This document shows positions 54,502 to 62,729 of a stretch of 62,729 bases of DNA, one piece after another. Both the position numbers and the translations under genes were made by a program. Below the pieces are notes generated by a model. The model was not told the origin of the DNA. It did not search any database and saw nothing but the letters and a program-made list of their open reading frames with translations. How positions within the stretch are numbered: the first letter of the stretch is position 1; each line of letters starts with the position of its first letter. Origin of the DNA: CAWUIO01 sp963922455 (GTDB lineage Bacteria; Bacteroidota; Bacteroidia; Cytophagales; Microscillaceae); NCBI GenBank assembly GCA_963922455.1, contig CAWUIO010000025.1:1-62729 (forward strand), written 5' to 3'.

Positions 54502-54799
54502 GTAGTATTATATCAATCAATTAGCGTATTTTTTTACAAAAAAACAAGTGATTTCACGCCCATCTTGATGCGCTTGATACTGCTCAGCCCTTCAATCATG
54601 CGCCCGAAATTTTTTAAGAAAGAAAAGGAGCGCAAGGATCTATCCGCTAAGCTCAATAGTACGCTCAAACTACCTAGGCGCAACTTACAATTTCTCTCAT
54701 TCCCCTCGCACATTGGGTATCATTGCTTACCTTTGTTCTCAATTTAGTGCCTTTTTACGATGGCACTTTTATTTTATCATAGCTACAAACTCTATCATT

Positions 54800-56572
54800 A
54801 TGCTTCGTACGCACACTTGTGGTGAACTACGTCAGGAACACGTCAATCAACAGGTTACACTCTGTGGCTGGGTACAAAGAGTTCGCGACAAAGGCGGGCT
54901 GATTTTTGTCGATCTACGCGATCGCTACGGCTTAACGCAATTACTGGCCGTTGAAGATGAAACCGAAGCGGCCCTCGCCGAATCACTCCGCAAATTGGGG
55001 CGCGAATTCGTCATCCAAGTACAGGGAACCGTTTTAGAACGCAGCGCTAAAAATCCCGATATGCCCACCGGGGATATTGAACTTAAAGTGGAAGGCCTCG
55101 AGATCCTCAATGCGGCCAAAACTCCGCCTTTTACTATCGAGGATGATTCTGATGGCGGGGAAGACCTGCGTATGAAGTACCGATATCTGGATTTACGTCG
55201 TGGGGTAGTGCGTAAAAAAATTGAGCTAAGGCACCGCCTTAATATGGAGACCCGCAAGTACTTAGACTCCTTGGGCTTTGTAGATATAGAAACGCCCATT
55301 CTCATAAAATCTACACCAGAAGGAGCCCGTGACTTTGTCGTTCCGTCTCGAATTAATCCGGGAGAATTTTATGCCTTGCCCCAATCTCCTCAAACCTTTA
55401 AACAGATCTTGATGGTCTCGGGCTTTGACCGATACTACCAAATTGTCAAGTGTTTCCGAGATGAGGACCTCCGGGCCGACCGCCAGCCGGAATTTACCCA
55501 GATTGACTGTGAAATGTCATTTGTGACCCAAGAAGATATCCAAAATACGTTTGAAGGACTCATACGCTACCTCTTTGAAGAAGTAAAAGGGGTAAAACTT
55601 CCGGAAATACCTAACATGCCTTATTCTGAAGCCATGCAATATTATGGCTCCGATAAGCCCGATATTCGTTTTGATATGCGTTTTGTTGAGCTCAATGACG
55701 TGGCACAAAATAAGGGCTTTAAGGTGTTTGACAGTGCCGAATTGGTATTGGGTATCTGTGCCCAGGGCATTGCCGAATCGTATACCCGAAAAAATTTAGA
55801 CGAATTGACCAATTGGGTGAAGCGCCCTCAGATTGGGGCCAAGGGCTTGGTCTACGTGAAGTGTAATGCCGATGGAAGCTACAAATCGTCGGTGGACAAG
55901 TTTTACAGCCAGGAAGATTTGGCCGAATGGGCCCAAAAAATGGATGCCCAAGCCGGGGATTTATTATTGGTGCTTTCGGGAGATACGCGCACGGTACGCA
56001 AACAAATGAACGAACTCCGGCTCGAAATGGGACACCGTTTAGGGCTCCGCGACCCGCAGGTATATGCCCCGCTTTGGGTCGTAGATTTCCCCTTGTTGGA
56101 GTACGATGAAGAAAGCCAAATCTGGCATGCGGTACACCATCCCTTTACTTCTCCCAAGGAAGAAGATATTCCCCATTTGGAAAACGACCCGGCTCAAGTT
56201 CGGGCCAATGCCTACGATTTAGTAATCAATGGCGTGGAGTTGGGCGGAGGATCTATTCGTATCCACCAACGTGCCATGCAGGAAAAAATGCTCTCCTTGT
56301 TGGGCTTTTCGGAGGAGGAAGCCCGGGCACAGTTTGGTTTCTTGATGGATGCCTTCGAATACGGGGCACCTCCCCACGGAGGTATTGCCTTCGGTTTTGA
56401 CCGGATTTGCGCCATTTTGGGGGGGGTAGACTCCATTCGGGATTTCATTGCCTTCCCTAAAAATAACTCGGGCCGCGATATGATGATTGATTCTCCCGGG
56501 CCCATCTCCGAGGCACAACTGGAAGAACTGCATATTGCCTTGCGCCCCAAAGTGAATGATGATAAAGCATAA
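54800..56572 (+). CDS. aspS: Aspartyl-tRNA synthetase
   Basis: A 590-residue class II synthetase. The ATG at 54800 gives MLRTHTCGELRQEHV, the standard start of bacterial AspRS; further in-frame upstream codons are not used. An OB-fold anticodon-binding domain (CGWVQRVRDKGGLIFVDLRD) is followed by motif 2 (FRDEDLRADRQPEFTQ), the bacterial GAD insertion (about 300-410) and motif 3 (GIAFGFDRICAILGG). It charges tRNA-Asp. It is monocistronic, and a repeat copy begins 11 bp after the stop. Confidence 0.97.
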   Translation: MLRTHTCGELRQEHVNQQVTLCGWVQRVRDKGGLIFVDLRDRYGLTQLLAVEDETEAALAESLRKLGREFVIQVQGTVLERSAKNPDMPTGDIELKVEGLEILNAAKTPPFTIEDDSDGGEDLRMKYRYLDLRRGVVRKKIELRHRLNMETRKYLDSLGFVDIETPILIKSTPEGARDFVVPSRINPGEFYALPQSPQTFKQILMVSGFDRYYQIVKCFRDEDLRADRQPEFTQIDCEMSFVTQEDIQNTFEGLIRYLFEEVKGVKLPEIPNMPYSEAMQYYGSDKPDIRFDMRFVELNDVAQNKGFKVFDSAELVLGICAQGIAESYTRKNLDELTNWVKRPQIGAKGLVYVKCNADGSYKSSVDKFYSQEDLAEWAQKMDAQAGDLLLVLSGDTRTVRKQMNELRLEMGHRLGLRDPQVYAPLWVVDFPLLEYDEESQIWHAVHHPFTSPKEEDIPHLENDPAQVRANAYDLVINGVELGGGSIRIHQRAMQEKMLSLLGFSEEEARAQFGFLMDAFEYGAPPHGGIAFGFDRICAILGGVDSIRDFIAFPKNNSGRDMMIDSPGPISEAQLEELHIALRPKVNDDKA

Positions 56573-56582
56573 AAAATAGAGG

Positions 56583-56720
56583 GGCTGCCCCCTCCGGCTC
56601 CAAACCTGTGTTATCCATAAGATAACCAGTTGCTTAGCCGGAGGGGTCGGGCTTTCGCTACTCGCTGCCTTTCCCCGCAAGGCCTACACGAGCTCAAACA
56701 GGCCGCTCTATCCCTCAGCC
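56583..56720 (-). repeat. Structured intergenic repeat, copy 11
   Basis: Reverse orientation, 11 bp after aspS. Ends GGCTG/CAGCC pair. It has the longest variable stem: CCCCTCCGGCT (56589-56599 on the plus strand) with AGCCGGAGGGG (56636-56646), perfect over 11 bp and different in sequence from every other copy. Inside, GTTATC/GATAAC forms a further hairpin. Confidence 0.94.
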
Positions 56721-56771
56721 AAATCAAGGCCCACGGCTTATAAATTTGCCAAAAAATACCTATCTTTCCTT

Positions 56772-58703
56772 ATGCGAATTCCTGAAGAAACTGTTTCGCT
56801 CATCCAAGAAAGAGCCGATATTTTAGAGGTAGTTGGCGATTTTGTCGATCTCAAAAAAAAAGGGAGCAACTGGATGGCTTGCTGCCCTTTTCACGATGAG
56901 AAAAGCCCCTCATTCTCCGTCTCGCCCGCCAAAGGCATTTATAAATGCTTCGGATGTGGTAGAGGAGGCGATTCTGTGCGTTTTGTCATGGAGCACGAAA
57001 GCTACACCTTCCCGGAAGCCCTTCGCTACTTAGCCAATAAATATCAAATCAAAATTGAGGAAGAAAAAGACCTCAGCGAGGAAGAAAAGGCCCAACGCAC
57101 CCAAAGAGAAAGCCTCCTCATTTTACACGAAGCAGCCCGCGATTTTTTCCAAAAACAACTCTTGGAAAGCACCGAAGGAAAAACCGTAGGCCTCTCCTAT
57201 TTTAAAGAAAGAGGCTTTGATACAGAAACCATACAGACCTTCCAACTGGGGTACAGCCCCAAACAAAAAGATGCTTTTGCCCAAATAGCCCTCCAAAAAA
57301 AGTATGCGCCCGAGCTTCTCGAGAAATCGGGAATTGTAAGCCAACCCCGCCCCAAGCAATGGTATGACCGCTTTAGAGAGCGGGTCATGTTTCCCATTCA
57401 TAATGTATCGGGAAGGGTCATTGGTTTTGGGGGAAGAATTTTAAGAAAAGATAAAAAAGCGGCCAAATACCTGAACTCTCCCGAAACGCCCATCTATCAT
57501 AAGAGTCAGGTTTTATATGGCCTTTTTCAAGCCAAAAACAGCATCCGCCAAGCGGATAATTGCTATTTGGTAGAGGGCTACACCGATGTAATTTCCTTGC
57601 ATCAGCACGGGGTAAAAAATGTAGTAGCCTCATCAGGCACATCGTTGACTTCGGAGCAAATCCGTCTCATCCGTCGCTTTACCCCCAATATCACGGTTTT
57701 GTATGATGGCGATGCAGCCGGACTCAAAGCATCCCTTCGTGGTATTGACCTTATCCTGGAGGCCGATATGAATGTAAGGGCCGTCGTATTTCCCGAAGGA
57801 GAAGACCCGGATAGCTATGTCCAAAAAGTGGGTAGCCAAGCCTTTCAAGAATACTTAGACAAGCAAAGCCAGGACTTCATTAGCTTCAAAACCGATATAT
57901 ACCAAAAAGAGGCCCAGAATGATCCCTTGAAGCGGGCCGAGATGATCCGGGAAATCGTGCGTAGCATCATGAAGATTCCCGACGAAATCAAAAAAACGGT
58001 ATATATCCAAGAATGCAGCCGTAAGCTGGGCATCGCCGAAAACGTCCTACTTATGGAAGGCAACCAGATTATCCAATCCCCCCGATCTAAGACTCCCCCT
58101 AAAAACCCAAGCTTTGTGGCCAAAAGTGAGCGGGCAGAGCTAATTGATACTAAAAAAGAAGCCGATCCTAGCCAAAGCCTCCAAGAAGAGGCCGCCCTCG
58201 AGAGGGAAACCATCCGGCTTTTACTCAATTACGGCAAAAATGAATTACCCGGGCAGGGGGCTATGTATGGGTACTTGGTCAAAGAAATGCAAGGGATCGA
58301 GTTTAAACACCCGGTATTGAAAACCATGTGGGAAGTGATTTGCCAAAAAGCTAAATCAAAACAAGCTCCTCCCGTAAACCAGTTTGTGAAAAGCCCAGAC
58401 CCGGAGCTTCAAAAGATGGCAGTCGACCTAATCGCCGATATTTACCAATTAAGCCCCCGATGGGAAGAAAAATACTTAATAGAAAACCCCACCGAAGAAC
58501 GGAGACTGCCCCTCTTGGTTGAGGAAAATGTCCTAAGACATAAATTACAGCATATATTTCGTCTTCTCCGAGAAAACGAAGAACGCTTGATGCAAACAGA
58601 AGATGCCCACGAACAAGATAAATGCCTTAAAGTCGCCCTCAAGTTAGAAGCTATCCGTAAGGAAATTGCCGGAAAACTCAATATTGTAATTTTAAAAAAG
58701 TAA
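56772..58703 (+). CDS. dnaG: DNA primase
   Basis: 643 residues. The CHC2 zinc finger has C38, H41, C59 and C62 (CPFHDEKSPSFSV ... YKCFGCGRGGD). The TOPRIM catalytic core has VEGYTDVISLHQ (E268) and DGDAAG (D312, D314). A C-terminal helical domain contacts the DnaB helicase. It synthesises RNA primers at the replication fork. The gene stands alone downstream of aspS and a repeat copy. All catalytic residues are present. Confidence 0.96.
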   Translation: MRIPEETVSLIQERADILEVVGDFVDLKKKGSNWMACCPFHDEKSPSFSVSPAKGIYKCFGCGRGGDSVRFVMEHESYTFPEALRYLANKYQIKIEEEKDLSEEEKAQRTQRESLLILHEAARDFFQKQLLESTEGKTVGLSYFKERGFDTETIQTFQLGYSPKQKDAFAQIALQKKYAPELLEKSGIVSQPRPKQWYDRFRERVMFPIHNVSGRVIGFGGRILRKDKKAAKYLNSPETPIYHKSQVLYGLFQAKNSIRQADNCYLVEGYTDVISLHQHGVKNVVASSGTSLTSEQIRLIRRFTPNITVLYDGDAAGLKASLRGIDLILEADMNVRAVVFPEGEDPDSYVQKVGSQAFQEYLDKQSQDFISFKTDIYQKEAQNDPLKRAEMIREIVRSIMKIPDEIKKTVYIQECSRKLGIAENVLLMEGNQIIQSPRSKTPPKNPSFVAKSERAELIDTKKEADPSQSLQEEAALERETIRLLLNYGKNELPGQGAMYGYLVKEMQGIEFKHPVLKTMWEVICQKAKSKQAPPVNQFVKSPDPELQKMAVDLIADIYQLSPRWEEKYLIENPTEERRLPLLVEENVLRHKLQHIFRLLRENEERLMQTEDAHEQDKCLKVALKLEAIRKEIAGKLNIVILKK

Positions 58704-58916
58704 TTTGGGCTTAGCAGATTCCGGCAAAACTTTAACAAAGCGAAACTTCCTAAGCTTGCCAAAAAATCTTGTTTTTTGTTTTGGAAAAGTTTACTTTGGT
58801 ACTGCGTTGAGCCATACGTTTGCCCTTCTGCTTGGGCTATGTCAACGAACATACCACCCACACGCTTAAGAATCCCAAGTAATTATAAAATCTATTTATA
58901 CTTGAAATAATAATGT

Positions 58917-59471
58917 ATGAAGCCTTTACATTACCTCTCAGTGATTGCTTTACTACTCATGAGTAGCTGTTTTTCTCCCAACTATCTGGTAGATTATGAT
59001 TACAGTTACAAAAGTAGTTTCAAGCGGTACAAATCTTTTGGTTTTATGGAGCACTCGAATGCCGATGCCTTAACGACGAGTAATTCTGACATTATCCAGT
59101 CAGCCATTACCCGACGTTTGGGCTTTTTGGGCTACGAATCAAAAGAACGTCGTCCTGACCTCTTGCTTATGTACAAGTTTTTTTCGGATAGCTTTGATTT
59201 TAAAGGCTTCGAGCAACCCTTTGTCAAATCTTGGCTGCGAGTCCAAGATACAACGGCAGAATATAAAGCCCGGGACTACACCATGCGTAATGGAACGCTG
59301 TTGGTACACATTATTGATCGCAAAAGAAACAGCACGGTTTGGCAAGGATACGCTTCTGGACTCAACGTATACCCCAATCCTTCGGATAATGAAAGGATCA
59401 TTAAAAATGCCATTATCTCGATCTTTGACCGCTTTGAGTTATTTAGCCAAGCGGCTATGAGTAAAAATTAA
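58917..59471 (+). CDS. DUF4136-family lipoprotein
   Basis: 184 residues with a lipoprotein signal ending MSSC (Cys18). The mature part has the DUF4136 pattern: YDYSYKSSFKRYKSFGF near the start, IIQSAITRRLGFLGYE, then a beta-rich segment and a C-terminal helix. The function of the family is unknown; members sit on the outer or inner membrane facing the periplasm. Start: the ATG at 58917 keeps the signal peptide in frame; the ATG at 58913 is in another frame. Confidence 0.85.
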   Translation: MKPLHYLSVIALLLMSSCFSPNYLVDYDYSYKSSFKRYKSFGFMEHSNADALTTSNSDIIQSAITRRLGFLGYESKERRPDLLLMYKFFSDSFDFKGFEQPFVKSWLRVQDTTAEYKARDYTMRNGTLLVHIIDRKRNSTVWQGYASGLNVYPNPSDNERIIKNAIISIFDRFELFSQAAMSKN

Positions 59472-59513
59472 CGATATTTTTTTTGACTTTTCCCCTATTG
59501 GGCAAGCAATGCG

Positions 59514-60812
59514 GTGAATAGAAAAATACTGGATCTGGCGATCCCCAACATTTTAAGCAACCTCACCGCTCCCCTGCTCGGTCTCGTAGACTTGGCCCTG
59601 ATGGGCCACCTCGAATCGGATGTATACATAGGAGCCGTTGCCTTAGGAGGGATGATATTCAATTTTATTTTTTGGGGTTTTGGCTTTCTCCGAATGGGTA
59701 CTACCGGGCTTACGGCCCAGGCCTTCGGGGAGAACCAAAATGCCGAATGCTTCCATTTGTTAATCAGGGCCCTTATCGTAGCCCTGGGGGGAGCATTCTT
59801 ACTCCTAAGCTTGCAATATCCTATATCGCTACTTAGCTTCTATATTATTCAAGGTAGTCCAGAAGTAGAAGCGCTCGCTCAGGAATATTTTTACATCCGA
59901 ATTTATGCAGCCCCGGCCAGTATTGGCCTATATGCCTTAACAGGTTGGTTTTTGGGCATGCAAAATGCCAAAATCCCCTTACTGTTGGCCTTTGTCCTAA
60001 ACCTTTGTAATATCATAGCCAATTACATTTTTGTGATGTATTGGGGCATGGGCTCGGCTGGGGTGGCTTGGGGTACCGTCTTAGCCCAGTACGTGGGCTT
60101 GGGAGTGGGAGTAGTGGCTTATTTAAGACAGTACAATCACCTTAATCGATTTTTTGATTGGCAAGCTATCGGGGAGAGCAAGGCTATTCGGCGCTTTTTT
60201 GAGGTAAATCAAGACATCTTGGTGAGGACCCTCATGCTTCTTTTCACCTTTTCTTTCTTTTACGCCGAATCGGCCCGCTTTGGTGATGAATTATTGGCCG
60301 TAAATTCCTTACTGCTTCAATTCAATACCCTCATGGCCTTTGGGGTGGATGGTTTTGCCTTTGCCGCCGAATCTCTAGTAGGCATGTACATTGGCGCTCA
60401 AGCATACGGTCAGCTCAGACGGGTTATCCGCTTGATATTTTATTGGGGAATGGGGCTGGCATGTGTATTTAGTGTAGCGTACGCCTTGGGAGCAGAGTGG
60501 GTCCTGAGCCTACTCACAAACAAAAGTAATCTTATTCGTTTGTCCCAAGATTATTTATTTTGGGTCATCTTGGCCCCCTTGGTCAACGCTGTATGCTTTA
60601 TTTGGGATGGGATTTACATTGGCGCTACCGCTTCCAAAGCCATGCGCAATTCTATATTTATTGCTACATTTCTGGTGTTTTTACCGATTTATTATGTAAG
60701 CTTGGCCTATCTGGATAATCACGCTTTGTGGTTGGCAATGACCGCCTTTATGGTGGTTCGGGGCATTACGCTCAGCCTATGGGCTAAAAAATGGATTTAC
60801 AGCCTGGCCTGA
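59514..60812 (+). CDS. MATE-family efflux transporter (DinF/NorM-like)
   Basis: A 432-residue inner-membrane antiporter with about twelve helices in two homologous halves. The N-terminus ILDLAIPNILSNLTAPLLGLVDLALMGHL is characteristic of the DinF-type MATE subgroup. It would export drugs or metabolites with H+ or Na+. The start is GTG at 59514. It follows the DUF4136 gene by 42 bp, possibly in the same message. Confidence 0.92.
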   Translation: MNRKILDLAIPNILSNLTAPLLGLVDLALMGHLESDVYIGAVALGGMIFNFIFWGFGFLRMGTTGLTAQAFGENQNAECFHLLIRALIVALGGAFLLLSLQYPISLLSFYIIQGSPEVEALAQEYFYIRIYAAPASIGLYALTGWFLGMQNAKIPLLLAFVLNLCNIIANYIFVMYWGMGSAGVAWGTVLAQYVGLGVGVVAYLRQYNHLNRFFDWQAIGESKAIRRFFEVNQDILVRTLMLLFTFSFFYAESARFGDELLAVNSLLLQFNTLMAFGVDGFAFAAESLVGMYIGAQAYGQLRRVIRLIFYWGMGLACVFSVAYALGAEWVLSLLTNKSNLIRLSQDYLFWVILAPLVNAVCFIWDGIYIGATASKAMRNSIFIATFLVFLPIYYVSLAYLDNHALWLAMTAFMVVRGITLSLWAKKWIYSLA

Positions 60813-60875
60813 GAATCAGCTTCCATATCAATAGTCAACTTGTATAGGCGTTTACCTTAAAACCCAAAATCACCC

Positions 60876-61847
60876 ATGGCCTTACACCTTCGCGTTAAAT
60901 TTTTACTCTGGACGCTCAAACAAACCCGCAAAAAAGAGGTAGAAGAAATGGAACCTCAAGAAGCGCGCGACTATAATGAAAAGTTTGTGCGCAGCATGAA
61001 CCCCATCATCGAGTACCCCCCCGTTGAGATGCACAAAGTAAGTGACCGTTTCGTGAAAACTCCAGATCACGACATTCCCGTGCGGGTTTATCAGCCCTTT
61101 GCTCATACCAAGCTACCCATTTTGCTTTATTTTCACGGAGGGGGTTTTGTTTTAGGTAGCTTGAATATAAGTGACCGAATTTGCCGTCGTTTGGCCAAAC
61201 TTACTCGTTCGGTAGTTATCTCTGTCGACTACAGATTGGCCCCTGAGCATAAATTTCCGGCAGCTCCTGAAGATTGTTACGCCGCTACGCTATGGGCCGC
61301 CGAAAATGCCGAATCTTTTTTGGGAGACCCCAAGCGCATGGCGGTCATGGGGGATAGTGCCGGAGGCAATTTGGCAACTGTTGTATGCATGATGGCCCGG
61401 GACCGCCAAGGCCCCTCTATCGCATATCAAGCCTTAATCTACCCCACTACCGATGGCACATTTAGCTTTCCCTCGGTTGACAAGTGGGCCGAAGGCTATT
61501 TGCTTACCAAAAATATGATGACGTGGTTTTTAGACCAGTATCGTGATGTAGATACCGACCCCAAAGATCCCTATTTTTCTCCCTTTTGGTCAGATAATCT
61601 GGCAGGGCTCCCCCCTGCCCTTATCTTGACTGCTGAGTATGACCCTTTAATTGATGAAGGATTAGCCTATGCTGAAAAGCTGAAAGCGGCCGGGGTTCCT
61701 GTACAATATAAAATGTATCCCGGCATGATTCACGCCTTTTTTCCCTTATCCCGCTACTTAAAAGCAGCCCGTCAAGCTCAAGAGTGGACGGCGCATGAGC
61801 TCCGGCAAGCCCTAGGTACCGACGGACTTGTCCTGGCTGAGGCCTAA
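60876..61847 (+). CDS. Alpha/beta-hydrolase esterase, hormone-sensitive lipase family
   Basis: 323 residues. The oxyanion-hole motif HGGGFVLGS is at about 88-96, and the nucleophile elbow GDSAGGN has Ser161. Asp256 (AEYDPLIDEG) and His286 (GMIHAFF) complete the triad. This is family IV of bacterial esterases/lipases, acting on short- to medium-chain esters. It is cytosolic, with no signal peptide. It starts 63 bp after the MATE gene and converges with the aldolase gene 12 bp beyond its stop. Confidence 0.93.
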   Translation: MALHLRVKFLLWTLKQTRKKEVEEMEPQEARDYNEKFVRSMNPIIEYPPVEMHKVSDRFVKTPDHDIPVRVYQPFAHTKLPILLYFHGGGFVLGSLNISDRICRRLAKLTRSVVISVDYRLAPEHKFPAAPEDCYAATLWAAENAESFLGDPKRMAVMGDSAGGNLATVVCMMARDRQGPSIAYQALIYPTTDGTFSFPSVDKWAEGYLLTKNMMTWFLDQYRDVDTDPKDPYFSPFWSDNLAGLPPALILTAEYDPLIDEGLAYAEKLKAAGVPVQYKMYPGMIHAFFPLSRYLKAARQAQEWTAHELRQALGTDGLVLAEA

Positions 61848-61859
61848 TGTAGGCCCTGG

Positions 61860-62642
61860 CTATTCGTGGATATCAGGTTCTTGGGAGTTGATCTTTTGCC
61901 AAAGCGGTTGAAACTGAAACCACCCAGCCTGGGGTATACCCAATTGATCGCGGGTATGCCGGGCCACTTCGGGCGAAATATTGGTTGGGGTCCCCACCAT
62001 CTCGGCCATAAGCTGTACTTGGCAGCTACGCTCCATCGTAATAAACCACCAGGCTGCTTCCTCAACGGTCTGCCCGACGGTAAGCAAACCATGATTTTTT
62101 AAGATGGCAGCTTTGTGAGCACCTAGAGCTTCGGCAATGCGTTGGCCTTCTTCCAATTCATTTACAATGCCCGTATAGTCATCAAAAAGAACGTGGTCCT
62201 CATAAAAAGCACAGGCGTCCTGGGTAATAGGGTCTAACAAACGGCCTAAGGTGGACCAAGTACGACCATAGGTGCTATGGGAGTGAGCCGCCGCAACTAC
62301 ATCGGGACGGGCCGAATGGATTTGAGAGTGAATGGCAAAAGCAGCCCGGTTTACCATAGGGTGCTTCCCCTCTACCACTTCCCCTGCGTGATTGACCAAG
62401 ACCAAATCGGAAGCCTTGATATGCCCAAAGTAGAAGCCAAACGGATTGACCCAAAAATGATCGGTATGTTCGGGGTCACGCACCGTGATATGGCCAGCCA
62501 CCCCTTCATCAAAACCATATTGAGCAAACAATCGAAAAGCCCCAGCCAGTCGGGATTTTAAATAGGTCCGGGTTTCTTCCACCGTATCAAAACGGGGAGG
62601 TCCAGGAATGCCGGCAATAAGGGTTTGGGTATCTTGCGCCAT
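61860..62642 (-). CDS. Class II aldolase/adducin-family protein
   Basis: 260 residues with the class II aldolase fold. AGHITVRDPEHTDHFWVNPFG is split by the family zinc site, whose ligands include HSHSTYG and a later NHGLLTVG; MVNRAAFAIHSQIH and AWWFITMERSCQVQL are further family blocks. Bacterial members cleave or epimerise sugar phosphates (fuculose-1-P, ribulose-5-P), while this longer type is common without a known substrate. Its upstream region contains the partial MITE copy at the window edge. Confidence 0.88.
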   Translation of the reverse strand: MAQDTQTLIAGIPGPPRFDTVEETRTYLKSRLAGAFRLFAQYGFDEGVAGHITVRDPEHTDHFWVNPFGFYFGHIKASDLVLVNHAGEVVEGKHPMVNRAAFAIHSQIHSARPDVVAAAHSHSTYGRTWSTLGRLLDPITQDACAFYEDHVLFDDYTGIVNELEEGQRIAEALGAHKAAILKNHGLLTVGQTVEEAAWWFITMERSCQVQLMAEMVGTPTNISPEVARHTRDQLGIPQAGWFQFQPLWQKINSQEPDIHE

Positions 62643-62676
62643 AATTTCTCAATTTTCAAGTGGGTGTATAGTTTTT

Positions 62677-62729
62677 AGAAACTGTTTAAATTTAATTATA
62701 TGGGCTGCAAAGGGCCATTTCGGGAACCT
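62677..62729 (-). mobile_element. Partial second copy of the MITE-like element (cut by window end)
   Basis: It begins with the terminal inverted repeat AGAAACTGTTTAA and runs 53 bp to the window edge. It matches the inverted right half of the element at 30.3 kb at nearly every position, including GGGCTGCAAAG and CATTTCGGGAACCT. It lies 35 bp upstream of the aldolase start. Confidence 0.8.

Noticed and set aside
54415..54747. Short ORF between PARG and aspS
   Set aside because: It overlaps the 5' end of PARG and ends close to the aspS start; the translation has no recognisable feature.

Overview
The window looks like chromosomal DNA of a free-living member of the Bacteroidota, most likely the Saprospiria (Saprospira-like; this placement is inference). 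The evidence is two secreted proteins with type IX secretion (T9SS) C-terminal sorting tails, a fused SecDF, Bacteroidota-style promoters (TAnnTTTG at -7), many lipoproteins, an ECF sigma/anti-sigma pair, and an NrnA-FKBP-FKBP-RdgB cluster. No rRNA, tRNA, CRISPR array, prophage or complete insertion sequence was seen.

Layout. 1-2.7 kb: both subunits of a 3-oxoacid CoA-transferase and an M48 protease lipoprotein, closed by a terminator. 2.8-6.7 kb: a 1284-residue NHL-repeat secreted protein. 7-10.1 kb (minus): a self-sufficient P450/reductase fusion. 10.3-18 kb: a Dna2-like nuclease-helicase, a membrane protein and a large secreted zinc protease. 18.2-22.4 kb (mostly minus): an ELW-repeat T9SS protein, a transglutaminase-like protein, a 59-residue ORF and ndk. 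22.6-27.8 kb: nrnA, two FKBP lipoproteins, rdgB, udk and a KtrA-like RCK protein. 28-30.1 kb (minus): a CHASE3-GAF-PAS receptor with a FixL-type haem PAS and no kinase. 30.3-34.2 kb: a MITE-like element, a small membrane protein and secDF. 34.4-37.8 kb (minus): anti-sigma, sigma, GNAT and BASS transporter genes. 38-46.2 kb: a 1613-residue AsmA-like protein, a GT-C glycosyltransferase and two paralogous membrane proteins. 46.3-51.6 kb (minus): the rimP-nusA-infB operon with a structured leader. 52-62.7 kb: small and hypothetical proteins, a bacterial PARG, aspS, dnaG, a DUF4136 lipoprotein, a MATE pump, an esterase and a class II aldolase.

The most unusual content is intergenic. Ten well-preserved copies and one degenerate copy of a roughly 127-138 bp element lie between genes, in both orientations, almost always just after a stop codon. 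All ten share a fixed architecture. The two ends pair as GGCTT with AAGCC or GGCTG with CAGCC, always matched. A GC-rich hairpin near the 3' end has a stem that differs from copy to copy, with both arms changed together, and it encloses a loop of unrelated sequence but nearly constant length. This within-genome covariation argues for selection on a folded RNA or single-stranded DNA rather than on primary sequence. I do not recognise the family; it is the best candidate for an undescribed system here. A second repeat family is a 163 bp MITE-like element at 30.3 kb with a partial copy at the right edge of the window.

Functionally the window is mostly core metabolism and information processing, with secreted and surface proteins and a few sensory or accessory genes (haem-PAS receptor, P450 fusion, PARG, nuclease-helicase).
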